A program made the translations under genes and the position numbers. Below are positions 7,106 through 14,701 of a stretch of DNA of 24,710 nucleotides, in pieces; the stretch's first letter is position 1, and every line of letters starts with the position of its first letter. The notes beneath the pieces were generated by a model that saw only the letters and a program-made list of their open reading frames with translations, searched no databases and was not told the origin of the DNA. This stretch comes from a virus, in IMG/VR virus record IMGVR_UViG_3300046009_007483, positions 1 to 24,710 of that record; one strand, given 5' to 3'.

Positions 7106-7832
7106 GATACATATGATGCAACAAACAGTATTTGTAATTCCGACTCCGAAGACTCTTGATGAATATAAATCATCCGAACCCTATCAAACCTTGTCTTCGA
7201 TACAGAACGAGGAATTGTTCAATGTAACTATCGATATTGTTGCCGAGAACACTAAGGGGATTTCACAGATATATAACGAAAAGATGGCCCTTTATTCTGG
7301 ATGGGATCATATTAATAATGTGGTCTTCATGCATGATGATGTGGAAATTCATGATAAATTCATTCTGAAGAAGTTGAAAAAAGCCCATGAGAAATATGAC
7401 GTTGTTGGAGTGGCTGGAGCTACAAAACAGGTATATTCAAAAGATAAACCCTCTCTCTGGCATATGGCATGTGATAATTTTATTTGGGGGTCTGGGGGAA
7501 AAAGCGGAGACGGTAGAGGTTTCATCACGACTCCACATAAAAATTATATAACTCAGACTTTTTTTGGACCAACCCCTTATCCCGTTGATTTTATTGACGG
7601 TTGTTTCATGAGTTTTAATCTTGAAGCGGTTAAAAATTCGGGGGTAAGATTCGATGAAGACTTTCACTTTCACCATTATGATCTCCAGATGTGCTTGAAC
7701 GCAAAATTGTTAAATTTGAAAATTGGGGTTTGGCCAATTTTTATCATTCACTATAGTCCAGGTTTGAGATCGTTAGATGATCCCGCCTTTATCGCCAGTG
7801 ATAAACTTTTTAAGATTAAGAATAATATCTAA
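7104..7832 (+). CDS. GT2-like glycosyltransferase
   Basis: This protein of up to 242 residues resembles GT-A-fold glycosyltransferases of the Glyco_tranf_2_5-like type that many phages carry. Seen directly: a strand followed by 'VVFMHDDVEIHDKFI' (H77-D78-D79, a DxD-like metal/nucleotide-sugar motif), then 'DVVGVAGATK', then 'VDFIDGCFMSFNLEAV' and the acceptor-side 'RFDEDFHFHHYDLQMCL', ending 'IGVWPIFIIHY'. Three ATGs (7104, 7113, 7116) are possible; GGTGG lies just before the first, while a possible -10 box overlaps it. Substrate is unknown: surface glycan, virion protein or modified base. It ends convergently with the homing endonuclease (4-nt overlap). A second copy's C-terminus survives at 8817-8972. 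Confidence 0.65.
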   Translation: MIHMMQQTVFVIPTPKTLDEYKSSEPYQTLSSIQNEELFNVTIDIVAENTKGISQIYNEKMALYSGWDHINNVVFMHDDVEIHDKFILKKLKKAHEKYDVVGVAGATKQVYSKDKPSLWHMACDNFIWGSGGKSGDGRGFITTPHKNYITQTFFGPTPYPVDFIDGCFMSFNLEAVKNSGVRFDEDFHFHHYDLQMCLNAKLLNLKIGVWPIFIIHYSPGLRSLDDPAFIASDKLFKIKNNI

Positions 7833-8755
7833 GGTAAATGGATATGTGGATTCTCTGTTATACGAATAAAATTAGGAGTCACCCTTCTAGCCACTAATTC
7901 TTTATGAAGAGCAAGACGATACCGCGTTCTAATCGTGGCCGTATAGTTTTTTCTAAATGGTTCATTCCCATATGTGATGGCCTTATTTATATCTGGATGC
8001 CAATACGCCCCATCATACTCTAAAATTAACACTATAGCATCTTTATTTTTGCATTCTTTATCATCTTTTGTTTTGAAAACTACTAAATCATAAAAATATA
8101 TACCTCTTGGATTTTTATAATTATGATTTAAGAAAAATTCATGTTCGCCATACATACACCGTTCGGGATCGATATCGTTTTTAACGATGAAAGATTCGAT
8201 AAACGATGTCGCAACTTTGGAGGTTTTTATTGATTTACGTTTTTCTAATAATGAAAGTAAATTAGCGCGAAATGCTGGGATATCTATAAGTCTATAAACG
8301 CCGTATTTTCTAAATATGGTTTCTTTACTTTTTTCTCTTATTATTTTCGAACCGTATCCACCATAATTGGTTTCACAGGTAGCCCTTTTCTTCGCTTTTA
8401 CGGTCGGGTCTTTAGACGGATTAGATACGCCATATCTATCTTGGTATGCGTTCTTTTTCTTTTCTTGAACATCGGGAGCATTATTAGAACATAAATTAGA
8501 ACAATACGTTCTATATACTTGTTGTGATTTCATTAACCAGTACGGAAATACGACTAACTTATTACATACTACACACTTAGGTCTATCTGATATGTCATTC
8601 ATATAACAATACGCTCGCTCTGAATAATGCGTCTCGGTAGGTAAAAAGGCCGTTTTTAAATATATATCATTTTTAATATCGTCGTCCAATTTATCAAAAA
8701 TCAATCGGCTGAATCTTTTACGAAAAAACAGTTCTTTAATATGAGCCTGAAACAT
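7829..8755 (-). CDS. Homing endonuclease, zinc finger plus Vsr-like (EDxHD) nuclease
   Basis: This 308-residue protein has the build of free-standing phage homing endonucleases. An N-terminal four-cysteine finger (C61, C64, C85, C89) is followed by repeated 'K..T...KYG' DNA-binding units (about 103-155: 'AYQDRYGVSNPS', 'ATCETNYGGYGS', 'TIFRKYGV'). The C-terminal Vsr/very-short-patch-fold nuclease has 'YFYDLVVF' (D223) and 'LILEYDGAYWHPD' (E246, D248, H253, D255). Such enzymes cut allelic sites in related phages and spread by repair. It is inserted, in reverse orientation, between an intact glycosyltransferase and the C-terminal remnant of another, suggesting that its arrival rearranged a glycosyltransferase pair. 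A late motif lies 8 nt before the start. Confidence 0.75.
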   Translation of the reverse strand: MFQAHIKELFFRKRFSRLIFDKLDDDIKNDIYLKTAFLPTETHYSERAYCYMNDISDRPKCVVCNKLVVFPYWLMKSQQVYRTYCSNLCSNNAPDVQEKKKNAYQDRYGVSNPSKDPTVKAKKRATCETNYGGYGSKIIREKSKETIFRKYGVYRLIDIPAFRANLLSLLEKRKSIKTSKVATSFIESFIVKNDIDPERCMYGEHEFFLNHNYKNPRGIYFYDLVVFKTKDDKECKNKDAIVLILEYDGAYWHPDINKAITYGNEPFRKNYTATIRTRYRLALHKELVARRVTPNFIRITENPHIHLP

Positions 8756-8763
8756 TATATCGA

Positions 8764-8769
8764 TATTTA
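8764..8769 (-). promoter_or_regulatory. T4-type late promoter motif before homing endonuclease
   Basis: GTAAATA on the minus strand lies 8 nt before the ATG at 8755. Confidence 0.4.
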
Positions 8770-8770
8770 C

Positions 8771-8799
8771 TTGTTTATATTGGAAGTATGTGATATATT
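8771..8799 (+). promoter_or_regulatory. Possible sigma70-like promoter of the 8969-12270 operon
   Basis: TTGTTT and TATATT are separated by 17 nt. The preceding bases (TTTAC) match those before the glycosyltransferase promoter. It lies upstream of the gene remnant and the replication operon. Confidence 0.3.
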
Positions 8800-8816
8800 A
8801 CTATCGAACAATATGA

Positions 8817-8972
8817 AATCAGCAGATATTAAAAAAGGCAAATCGTTCTATAGGTGTTTGGCCTATTTTTGTTGTCCATTACGGTTTAGGAGAATTCCAA
8901 AATGACCCTTTATGGCACAAATTAGCTGCAAAATTCGCAGAGGAATATAAGAATTACAATTTTTCAATATGA
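8817..8972 (+). pseudogene. C-terminal remnant of a second glycosyltransferase
   Basis: The frame encodes about 51 residues. Its 'SIGVWPIFVVHYGLG' matches 'KIGVWPIFIIHYSPG' near the end of the intact glycosyltransferase at 7104-7832, and both end in a short Lys/Asn-rich tail. A stop codon (8814-8816) interrupts the frame just upstream and no start codon serves it. The remnant's TGA overlaps the ATG of the next gene (ATGA at 8969-8972), the coupled arrangement expected if an intact glycosyltransferase once headed this operon. The homing endonuclease lies immediately upstream on the other strand. A short ATG frame at 8813-8905 overlaps it in another frame and looks accidental. Confidence 0.65.
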
Positions 8973-9457
8973 TTGACCGATATTACAAATTAGATCATCC
9001 AGAGCAGAACATATGTAACTTGGATACATGGTATCCTGAACATCCGAAATATTCATACGATGGTAATATTCTAATCGCCGATCAACCCGAGAAAATAGAG
9101 ATAGTATATGAAATCCCTCATTTTTCGAGGGGGTCAGGGATACTTTTTTCTGATTTATTTTTGATGAAGATCGCATATCATATGTCTAATACATGTCAAG
9201 AAAAAGGGTCACATATTGTACGAGATGATATTATAGAGGTTAGAACAGTCCTATCCTTTGAGCCGGATTCTTTAATAATAATTCCTGAAACTAAAACGGT
9301 TGCAAAGGTGGTATGTTCCAAGATCAAATATAACAACACCTTCACCTCTCTGCTTAATATAAATTCCGACTACAGTAACTCAGATTTCTTGAAAAGAATA
9401 GAAGACGAGTTCTTTAACCTTATAAGAACAACCCGAATTAGAGCAACAAGACTATGA
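8969..9457 (+). CDS. Conserved-looking unknown phage protein
   Basis: This 162-residue protein is not recognised. It is soluble, acidic and mixed alpha/beta in appearance, rich in Ile/Tyr/Asp, with strands such as 'EKIEIVYEIPHF' and 'SLIIIPETKTVAKVV' and a helical C-terminus (FLKRIEDEFFNLI). No metal motif or membrane segment is visible. It opens the replication operon: its ATG overlaps the stop of the glycosyltransferase remnant and its own TGA overlaps the ATG of the clamp-loader-like gene, so translation is probably coupled. A role linked to replication is suggested only by this position. Confidence 0.6.
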   Translation: MIDRYYKLDHPEQNICNLDTWYPEHPKYSYDGNILIADQPEKIEIVYEIPHFSRGSGILFSDLFLMKIAYHMSNTCQEKGSHIVRDDIIEVRTVLSFEPDSLIIIPETKTVAKVVCSKIKYNNTFTSLLNINSDYSNSDFLKRIEDEFFNLIRTTRIRATRL

Positions 9458-9861
9458 TTAATAATTTTGATATAATAGACAATGTTCTGTTCCGAAAGAA
9501 AGACCTCGAACTTTTAGTCGGGGACGATTGTTCTCAATGGGTAATCAATAAAGGTATTTCTTTTCATTCAACAGTCCTTGCTCAATTTATAAACACGACA
9601 GCAAATATTTACGGGAAATACCTTGAACCGCAACAGTATATCGACTATATTAACACGATAATACCTAAGACCCAATATCGTAAAATTGAATGGTTGAAGA
9701 GCGAAAAGACTATTAAAATGCCTATTCCGAATATTGCACAGTTGGCCGAATACTATGAATGTAGTCAACGTGAAATTAAAGAACTTTTTACAGATTTCCC
9801 TGATATGGTAGAAGAGGAACAAGAAGAAAACTTGAAAAAATACAAAAGAAAATCTAAATAA
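9454..9861 (+). CDS. 62: Clamp-loader small subunit, T4 gp62-like (probable)
   Basis: This 135-residue protein resembles gp62, the small subunit of the gp44/62 sliding-clamp loader. Support by eye: 'WVINKGISFHSTVLAQFINTTANIY' recalls the family's 'NrgLS...vl.aN.mN' region, 'PQQYIDYINTIIPKTQYRKIEWLK' recalls its 'qyd.l.n.i..kkRf.kW.K', and a C-terminal helical unit 'IAQLAEYYECSQREIKELF' follows. It is shorter than T4 gp62 (187 residues). The C-terminus is charged and lysine-rich. The start overlaps the upstream stop (ATGA). A gp44-type large subunit is not in this window. Called by pattern only; an unrelated small replication protein remains possible. Confidence 0.5.
   Translation: MINNFDIIDNVLFRKKDLELLVGDDCSQWVINKGISFHSTVLAQFINTTANIYGKYLEPQQYIDYINTIIPKTQYRKIEWLKSEKTIKMPIPNIAQLAEYYECSQREIKELFTDFPDMVEEEQEENLKKYKRKSK
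9855..9860 (+). promoter_or_regulatory. T4-type late promoter motif before co-chaperonin
   Basis: CTAAATA lies 9 nt before the ATG at 9870. Its last two bases belong to the stop codon of the clamp-loader-like gene. It could add late expression to a gene in an early operon. Confidence 0.45.
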
Positions 9862-9869
9862 ACACAACT

Positions 9870-10301
9870 ATGGACGCACAAGAGAGATTACTACAATCCG
9901 TTATCGATAAGAAGATATATTCTGAAAAAATCATAAATCATGATGTTGATTTGAACAAGTGGAATATCCGTTCACTCTATAAAGACACATTATGGTTGAA
10001 GCTGTTGGACGAACCCGATGCAGACCTTCTTAAAAAAGGTAGCTTGTTTGTTAAGGCCAGCCAGATTAAAGGGCCGTATAGATTAGCAGAAGTTATTATG
10101 GTCGGCCCAGATTCAGTTAATGCAAAACCTGGAGATAGGGTTATTTTACCTCAAATGACGGGCCAACCTGGATATAGATCATATGAAGGTTTTAAGACAT
10201 GGTTCGTCAAAGAAGATGCAATTATGGCAGTCTTAGATTTCGAAGGAACCGATGAGGAAATGCATCAAGACATCGAAGAGCAACTTTTATTGAACGTATA
10301 A
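9870..10301 (+). CDS. 31: GroES/gp31-like co-chaperonin
   Basis: This 143-residue protein looks like the phage counterpart of GroES (T4 gp31), which caps host GroEL so that the major capsid protein can fold. The body reads like a GroES barrel: 'LWLKLLDEPDADLLKKGSLF', then 'GPYRLAEVIMVGPDSV', then 'AKPGDRVILPQMTG', then 'DAIMAVL'. The stretch 'KGSLFVKASQIKG' occupies the place of the GroEL-binding mobile loop. An extra acidic C-terminus (about 20 residues) and a 30-residue N-terminal extension make it longer than T4 gp31 (111 residues). A late-type motif precedes it inside the operon, as would suit a head-assembly factor. The fold is fairly convincing; function is by family. Confidence 0.6.
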   Translation: MDAQERLLQSVIDKKIYSEKIINHDVDLNKWNIRSLYKDTLWLKLLDEPDADLLKKGSLFVKASQIKGPYRLAEVIMVGPDSVNAKPGDRVILPQMTGQPGYRSYEGFKTWFVKEDAIMAVLDFEGTDEEMHQDIEEQLLLNV

Positions 10302-10303
10302 TT

Positions 10304-10531
10304 ATGAATGAACGTGAATTTTGTTATTGGTTACAAGGTTTCTTTGAATTGGGTGGTCAGGATGTGGTAGAATTATCGGCTGAACAAGTGCAGATCATTG
10401 AGGACCATTTGGCTCTAGTCTTTAAAAAAGTTACCCTTGACAAAAAACAATCTTATTGTTCACCGCAACCTGATGTTTACTTTCCCCTCAATACCGCACA
10501 TTCAGGTGTAACTGCTGTAGCATTATGTTGA
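10304..10531 (+). CDS. Small conserved phage protein, unknown
   Basis: This 75-residue protein has a 'REFCYWLQGFFELGG' start and 'LSAEQVQIIEDHLALVF' helix. That N-terminal pattern (cyWLQGyFEL ... Q...I..HL) is familiar from many T4-like and other tailed phages, where no function is known to me. It starts 2 nt after the co-chaperonin stop and its end overlaps the next start by 7 nt. Confidence 0.65.
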   Translation: MNEREFCYWLQGFFELGGQDVVELSAEQVQIIEDHLALVFKKVTLDKKQSYCSPQPDVYFPLNTAHSGVTAVALC

Positions 10532-10839
10532 ACGCGACTGATGATATAGATTTTCCTCCGGTTCAAGAGGGATATATTAGACATTTCACTGATCATACGG
10601 GGCGGTGGTATGAGGATATTCCAGAGGCGGAATATAATCAACCGCCGTCTGAGTTAAAGGCTGAACTACTACAACTGCTACGAGAAGAAATTGATGCAGA
10701 GATGATTCGTCGTATGCGTGAATTTAGTTGTGATTTCTGTAAAGGCGTCGATGAGGAGATTATGGGAAGAATTCGTGCATTATATCCAGAAGATAAATAT
10801 ATGGGTGAACAATGCATCCCTTCAGTTTCTTCTAGGTAA
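10525..10839 (+). CDS. Small acidic unknown protein
   Basis: This 104-residue protein is not recognised. It is acidic, with a central amphipathic helix (ELLQLLREEIDAEMIRRMREF) and a single CxxC (FSCDFCKG, near residue 70). The ATG at 10525 overlaps the end of the previous gene. Its last 35 nt overlap the GTG start proposed for the next gene in another frame. Such overlap chains run through the whole operon. Confidence 0.5.
   Translation: MLNATDDIDFPPVQEGYIRHFTDHTGRWYEDIPEAEYNQPPSELKAELLQLLREEIDAEMIRRMREFSCDFCKGVDEEIMGRIRALYPEDKYMGEQCIPSVSSR
10794..10799 (+). promoter_or_regulatory. T4-type late promoter motif inside a coding end
   Basis: GATAAATA lies 5 nt before the proposed GTG start at 10805 and within the coding region of the preceding gene. 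Confidence 0.35.
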
Positions 10840-11317
10840 AAATGTCGTTGAACTGACTTTTGTTAGACGACATAAGAGAGAAGAATACTCTGATATTAGA
10901 GGTCTGTTTGGAACCACAAGTCCTGATTTGTTGAACAGTGATTTCGGATTTCAAGTTTTACAGTTTCGACCCCCTAATGGGATAGGAATGGGTTATGATT
11001 ATAAGCAGAAAGGTCTATGCGTAGTGTGGGATATCTTTAGACAATCATATAGAGTGTTTGGGTCGGAACAAGTGCAGATACGTAAACAGTGGGATGTATC
11101 CACTCCAGAAGCATTAGAAGAGTTTAAACAATACTTCTATGATAATGTCTTCTCATACACTGAACAACAGAAAGAGGAGTTTATGGGATATGTTGGACAA
11201 TTGAATATTATTCGGAATCCTAAAATATCACCACAAACTAGGAACTCAACTAAGTCCTCTATAATTAGTAAATTTACTCCATTTTTCAATAGAATGAAGA
11301 GCTTTTTCGGCAAATAA
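10805..11317 (+). CDS. SH3-barrel / WYL_2 (DUF2693)-like phage protein
   Basis: This is about 171 residues from a GTG. The core resembles the small SH3-like family common in T4-like marine phages: 'GKNVVELTFVRRHKR', then 'DLLNSDFGFQVLQFRPPNG', then 'KGLCVVWDIFRQSYRVF'. The GTG at 10805 places about a dozen residues before the first conserved strand; a longer in-frame start at 10718 would overlap the upstream gene by over 120 nt. A TAAATA motif 5 nt before the GTG supports the choice. The C-terminal 45 residues are Lys/Ser/Asn-rich and end FFNRMKSFFGK, an amphipathic basic helix. Role unknown; the fold suggests a nucleic-acid or ligand-binding barrel. Confidence 0.55.
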   Translation: MNNASLQFLLGKNVVELTFVRRHKREEYSDIRGLFGTTSPDLLNSDFGFQVLQFRPPNGIGMGYDYKQKGLCVVWDIFRQSYRVFGSEQVQIRKQWDVSTPEALEEFKQYFYDNVFSYTEQQKEEFMGYVGQLNIIRNPKISPQTRNSTKSSIISKFTPFFNRMKSFFGK

Positions 11318-11344
11318 GATGTTGCAGCCCAATATTTTTATTTC

Positions 11345-11350
11345 TAAATA
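11345..11350 (+). promoter_or_regulatory. T4-type late promoter motif
   Basis: CTAAATA lies 6 nt before the ATG at 11357, in the 39-nt gap after the SH3-like gene. Confidence 0.45.
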
Positions 11351-11356
11351 TAGAAA

Positions 11357-11728
11357 ATGGAACATAATCATTCGGAACTGGAAAACATACTTCGCCGACA
11401 TCTCCAAAAAGAAATCATCATATCGGTTGATGGTGTAGAAATCAAAAAAGGGAAATTTCTCCTATTCCAAAATAATATTTTGGCGAACAATTTCTATTAC
11501 GATCTCACAATTGAAAAGACCAAAAAAATTGATATTTTCAAACTACCTTACCCTTTTAAGATCGAAGATTATTCCGATGAGGGTCTTCTCTATCTCGATT
11601 ATAGAATTAAGACTCTAGTGGCTAACGATAAACATGTATCTCGTCTAGTCAACCTAAGTGAAAAATATGCAGATTCTTCTAAACCGTCGAAATTTGCTGA
11701 TAAAATAATCGAAATTGAATTTATTTAA
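11357..11728 (+). CDS. Small unknown protein
   Basis: This 123-residue protein is not recognised. It is Lys/Glu/Ile-rich with an alternating strand pattern in the first half (IIISVDGVEIKKGKFLLF) and a helical C-terminus. There are no cysteines, membrane segments or obvious catalytic motif. A late motif precedes it and only one base separates its stop from the next start codon. Confidence 0.6.
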   Translation: MEHNHSELENILRRHLQKEIIISVDGVEIKKGKFLLFQNNILANNFYYDLTIEKTKKIDIFKLPYPFKIEDYSDEGLLYLDYRIKTLVANDKHVSRLVNLSEKYADSSKPSKFADKIIEIEFI

Positions 11729-11729
11729 T

Positions 11730-11975
11730 ATGTGGTATTTCTCTATATTCTCCGGTGAATTATTTGAATCTGAAACTCCTCTTTCTGATCCCCATCAGAT
11801 TCCTTTAATCAGAAAACCCCCGACTCATTGTCGTAAATGTTATGGTAGATTTTTTACCGATTATAACATCACTACGAAACAGTATACTATATGTAATAAG
11901 TGTTTAACTAAATGTTTGAATGCCGAATACATGATGCAGTATTTTAAAGAAAAAGATGCCCGAAAGAAAAATTAA
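11730..11975 (+). CDS. Small zinc-ribbon protein
   Basis: This 81-residue protein has a compact four-cysteine site: 'HCRKCYGRF' (about residues 34-37) and 'CNKCLTKC' (about 55-62), consistent with a zinc ribbon. The N-terminus is aromatic and acidic, and the C-terminus is a charged helix. The ATG at 11730 is preferred to a TTG at 11715, which would overlap the previous gene. Its end overlaps the next start by 20 nt. Phage zinc ribbons of this size often bind nucleic acid or transcription machinery; nothing here specifies which. Confidence 0.6.
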   Translation: MWYFSIFSGELFESETPLSDPHQIPLIRKPPTHCRKCYGRFFTDYNITTKQYTICNKCLTKCLNAEYMMQYFKEKDARKKN

Positions 11976-12270
11976 CGGAATCGTGTACAGAGATGGTAAA
12001 CTCTTTCGATTTATAAATCTTTTCGATGAGAAGATTAGAGATATCTACGAAGAACAGTATAATACCCTAATATCAGGCAAACCTATAACCGAGACGAGTT
12101 TGGTTCTTGTGGAATTCGATTTAGTAGGGTCGAGATATAAGACTCATCCTATTGTAGTCGTGGACATGTTAGATAAGAACTCTAACCCTCTAACAGTTAA
12201 AAGACTGATTAAGGATGAGATTATTAATGCTGCATATAAAACTGCAACATCTTATCTTAGTAAACAATAA
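11956..12270 (+). CDS. Small unknown protein, last gene of the operon
   Basis: This 104-residue protein is not recognised. It has a beta-rich middle (TSLVLVEFDLVGSRY, HPIVVVDMLDK) between charged helices. It overlaps the previous gene at its start and overlaps the convergent glycine-rich gene by 14 nt at its end. No strong terminator was seen between the two convergent genes. Confidence 0.6.
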   Translation: MPERKINGIVYRDGKLFRFINLFDEKIRDIYEEQYNTLISGKPITETSLVLVEFDLVGSRYKTHPIVVVDMLDKNSNPLTVKRLIKDEIINAAYKTATSYLSKQ

Positions 12271-13456
12271 TCAGGGCAAATCCTGACTGCCCGTCACCAC
12301 CTCGTCCCCCATTATATGCGGCCCTATTGCTTCCAGCATCACCGCCTCCTCCTCCACCGCCACCTCCTCCTGCCCCACCTATACCGCCACCCGCACCGTT
12401 GCCGCCGCTATTACCAACATTACCCCCTGCCCCACCGCCTCCACCTGTTCCTATCAGGCCGCTAAATACGCTATTTGCACCGTAAAAGGCAAAACTCTGA
12501 CCGCCTATACCACCACTGAACGCGATAGTAGAGGTAGAGTTACCATGGTTTCCACCATTACCACCAACTCCCCAACCTAAAGTCACCTTAGACCCAGCAC
12601 CACCCGCACCACCACCCGTAGGCAACCAGCCCTCTATGCAATGTTCAGCATTTGATGGGCTATTATAACGTGGATATCTGCCCCCTGCGAATTGTTGATG
12701 AATATTAAAACCGTCAAACGAGACGTTTAATGCACTTGCACCGCCCACACCTCCGACATATGACCCGCCCCTACCTCCTCTACCGCCAACAGCCGTGATG
12801 TCGGTAAAAATAGTAGCACCGCCATCTAATCCATCTGAACCATAAGCCCCGAAAGTTGAGTCCCCATGTGTTCCACCAAGCCCCACATATACATTTTCTA
12901 ATGAGTTCAGGTCTGTAGTATTAACCCAGAAGTCAATAACTGCCGCGCCACCACCTCCACCCCCGCCGCCGTATGCGCCACCTACAAAAACACCGCCACT
13001 TAGAGTCAGATTAATCGTCAATGACGATCCTCCACCGCCACCTCCACCGCCACCCACTAGACGAACGAAGACAGGTCGTGGAAAGGTCGGAGACGGGTTA
13101 GTCCATGTATCTGAAGATGTGAAAAATTGTGAGTCTAAAGCTAAAGAGGATATAGTATTGACGGTCGTATATAACCCAATAAATCTATCTGCGGTATTCT
13201 CGATGGATATCAGGGAATTAGTTAATGAAGTAATCGATGAATTAGAAGATGAAGATAGTGCTATAAGATCGGTAGGATATCCAGATAATGCATTATAGTT
13301 AGCACTTAATGATGATATCTCATTCTGTCCTAATATGGTCTGATCGGCTAATATAGCCAAAGAACCATCGAGACTGCTCAACGATTCATTAAATATGTCT
13401 AATGATTCCGCGAGGTCGTCTAAACGTATGGGTGAATTTGGTATGAAATACGGCAT
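12257..13456 (-). CDS. Glycine-rich tail-fibre/adhesin-like protein (copy B)
   Basis: This 399-residue protein has two parts. Residues 1-115 are Ser/Leu/Asn-rich with heptad-like spacing (LAESLDIFNESLSSLDGSL...), suggesting a trimeric coiled coil. After 'SSDTWTNPSPTFPRPVFVRLVGG' the rest is dominated by poly-glycine runs separated by short loops, ending 'GQSGFALIIVY'. This matches glycine-rich domains of phage fibres and distal adhesins, such as the polyglycine-II sandwich of phage S16 gp38, in which loops contact the receptor. It follows copy A at 13460 within 4 nt and shares its start (MPYxIP), junction and end, so the pair is a tandem duplication. Function as a receptor-binding protein is inferred from composition. 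Confidence 0.65.
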   Translation of the reverse strand: MPYFIPNSPIRLDDLAESLDIFNESLSSLDGSLAILADQTILGQNEISSLSANYNALSGYPTDLIALSSSSNSSITSLTNSLISIENTADRFIGLYTTVNTISSLALDSQFFTSSDTWTNPSPTFPRPVFVRLVGGGGGGGGGSSLTINLTLSGGVFVGGAYGGGGGGGGAAVIDFWVNTTDLNSLENVYVGLGGTHGDSTFGAYGSDGLDGGATIFTDITAVGGRGGRGGSYVGGVGGASALNVSFDGFNIHQQFAGGRYPRYNSPSNAEHCIEGWLPTGGGAGGAGSKVTLGWGVGGNGGNHGNSTSTIAFSGGIGGQSFAFYGANSVFSGLIGTGGGGGAGGNVGNSGGNGAGGGIGGAGGGGGGGGGGDAGSNRAAYNGGRGGDGQSGFALIIVY

Positions 13457-13459
13457 ATA

Positions 13460-14623
13460 TTAGAAAACGTAAATATGGACATATCCTGGTGCCCCGTCCC
13501 CACCACCACCGCCCCATTCGAAAGCACCTGCTCCACCACCACCGCCTCCAGAACCATACCCACCACCATTCCCCCCACCGCCCCCGACATCCTCGCCACT
13601 AGAACCACCCCCACCACCTGTCCCAGTCATTCGAGCAGATGAACCGTTTCCTCCGTTACCATATGGGATACTCGCACCTCCGAGGACTTGTCCTATGGCC
13701 GATGATCCTTGGGCACCACCATTCCCACCTACAAAATAGTCATACAAACCTCCCCCGAGGAATGCGACCCCACCACCACCACCACCACCTGTAGGTAGCC
13801 AACTGATAGATACTGGTTGATTTAATGCCGTTGGGAATCCGCCTGCCCCGCCAGAACAAGTGTTTATTAAAGTCCAACCGTTAGTTCCACCTTCGACCAT
13901 TATAGTACCTCCTGACCCGCCAACGGTCTGCGTTCCGTAACCTCCACCTAAACCACCGAGAGCACTAATATTACTGAAAGATGAAGTGCCTCCTCGACTA
14001 CCCGCTGTAGCAGGTAGTTCCCCCGAACCTCCTAAACCTCCAGCCCCTACTATGACCAATTCCGTTGCAGAAAGCAAACTTGTTTGAGTCCAAAATTCTA
14101 CCACAGAAGCACCACCTCCACCCCCACCGCCGCCAGAATAATCATCTACAGCCGGATTTAGCGGACCTCCACCTCCACCGCCGCCGCCCCCTCCACCGAC
14201 AAGTCGGACGAAAACAGGTCTACTAGCCGGATATGGAGGTGAACCGTACGGATTGTTCCAAACGGTAGAAGATGTGTATAGAGTCTGAGTCGGTGCCCAC
14301 CCCGCTGAATTTGTGTTTACCGTAGTATAAACCGATTCACATGTAATATCACTCAAATCGGCACTTAGGGATATAACATCTGAGCTTAATGAGTTTATAT
14401 CCGAGACGATATCGGCGGAAAAACTGTAAAACGAAGAAACTTCATATAACACACTATCGATATAGATTATATCCGCACTGAGAGAGGCTAGGTCTTCTGT
14501 TATAGAACTTGATAGACTGTACAGATTACTATCTAGAGAGGTAAGAGAAATGTTTAATGTGGATAAAGTGTTCCCAACACTGGAATACTTAGATGCAAGT
14601 TCTGGGATGTAATTATAAGGCAT
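13460..14623 (-). CDS. Glycine-rich tail-fibre/adhesin-like protein (copy A)
   Basis: This 387-residue protein has the same plan as copy B. It has a Ser/Leu coiled-coil-like N-terminus (about 1-115, LSTLNISLTSLDSNLYSLSS), then a junction with 'PYPASRPVFVRLVGG', then poly-glycine runs up to about ten residues, ending 'GAPGYVHIYVF'. The shared 'YTTVNT' motif and 'RPVFVRLVGG' junction mark paralogy, while the loops between glycine runs differ, as expected if receptor contacts diverge. It is the first gene of a two-gene leftward unit with a perfect TATAAATA promoter 5 nt upstream, and it is insulated from the upstream core gene by a terminator. Other options are a head-decoration or short-fibre protein. 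Confidence 0.65.
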   Translation of the reverse strand: MPYNYIPELASKYSSVGNTLSTLNISLTSLDSNLYSLSSSITEDLASLSADIIYIDSVLYEVSSFYSFSADIVSDINSLSSDVISLSADLSDITCESVYTTVNTNSAGWAPTQTLYTSSTVWNNPYGSPPYPASRPVFVRLVGGGGGGGGGGGPLNPAVDDYSGGGGGGGGASVVEFWTQTSLLSATELVIVGAGGLGGSGELPATAGSRGGTSSFSNISALGGLGGGYGTQTVGGSGGTIMVEGGTNGWTLINTCSGGAGGFPTALNQPVSISWLPTGGGGGGGVAFLGGGLYDYFVGGNGGAQGSSAIGQVLGGASIPYGNGGNGSSARMTGTGGGGGSSGEDVGGGGGNGGGYGSGGGGGGAGAFEWGGGGGDGAPGYVHIYVF

Positions 14624-14628
14624 AGTGA

Positions 14629-14636
14629 TATTTATA
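14629..14636 (-). promoter_or_regulatory. T4-type late promoter, perfect TATAAATA
   Basis: This is the full octamer on the minus strand, 5 nt before the ATG at 14623 and just downstream of the terminator at 14648-14681. Confidence 0.7.
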
Positions 14637-14647
14637 ATTGTGAAAAC

Positions 14648-14681
14648 AAAAAAAGCGATAGAAGTTACTCTATCGCTTTTT
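14648..14681. terminator. Bidirectional intrinsic terminator
   Basis: An 8-bp GC-containing stem (14655-14662 with 14669-14676), with A7 before and T5 after, extends the pairing. On the minus strand it ends in a run of seven T, 20 nt beyond the stop of the acidic core-like gene. Confidence 0.8.
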
Positions 14682-14701
14682 CAAATTTCTGTCAGGAGAT
14701 T

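Noticed and set aside
8813-8905. A 30-codon ATG frame, MKSADIKKGKSF..., overlapping the glycosyltransferase remnant, possibly joined to it by a frameshift
   Set aside because: Joining would need a +1 shift, no matching glycosyltransferase sequence is present before the shift, and the A-rich run fits a -1 slip, not +1.
12275-12300. Short hairpin (tcagg/cctga) near convergent gene ends considered as a terminator
   Set aside because: The stem is only 5 bp and no T-run follows on either strand.
12300-14220. Dense repeats of CCACC/CCGCC considered as a CRISPR or satellite array
   Set aside because: They are glycine codons on the minus strand within two open genes; spacing is irregular and there are no unique spacers.
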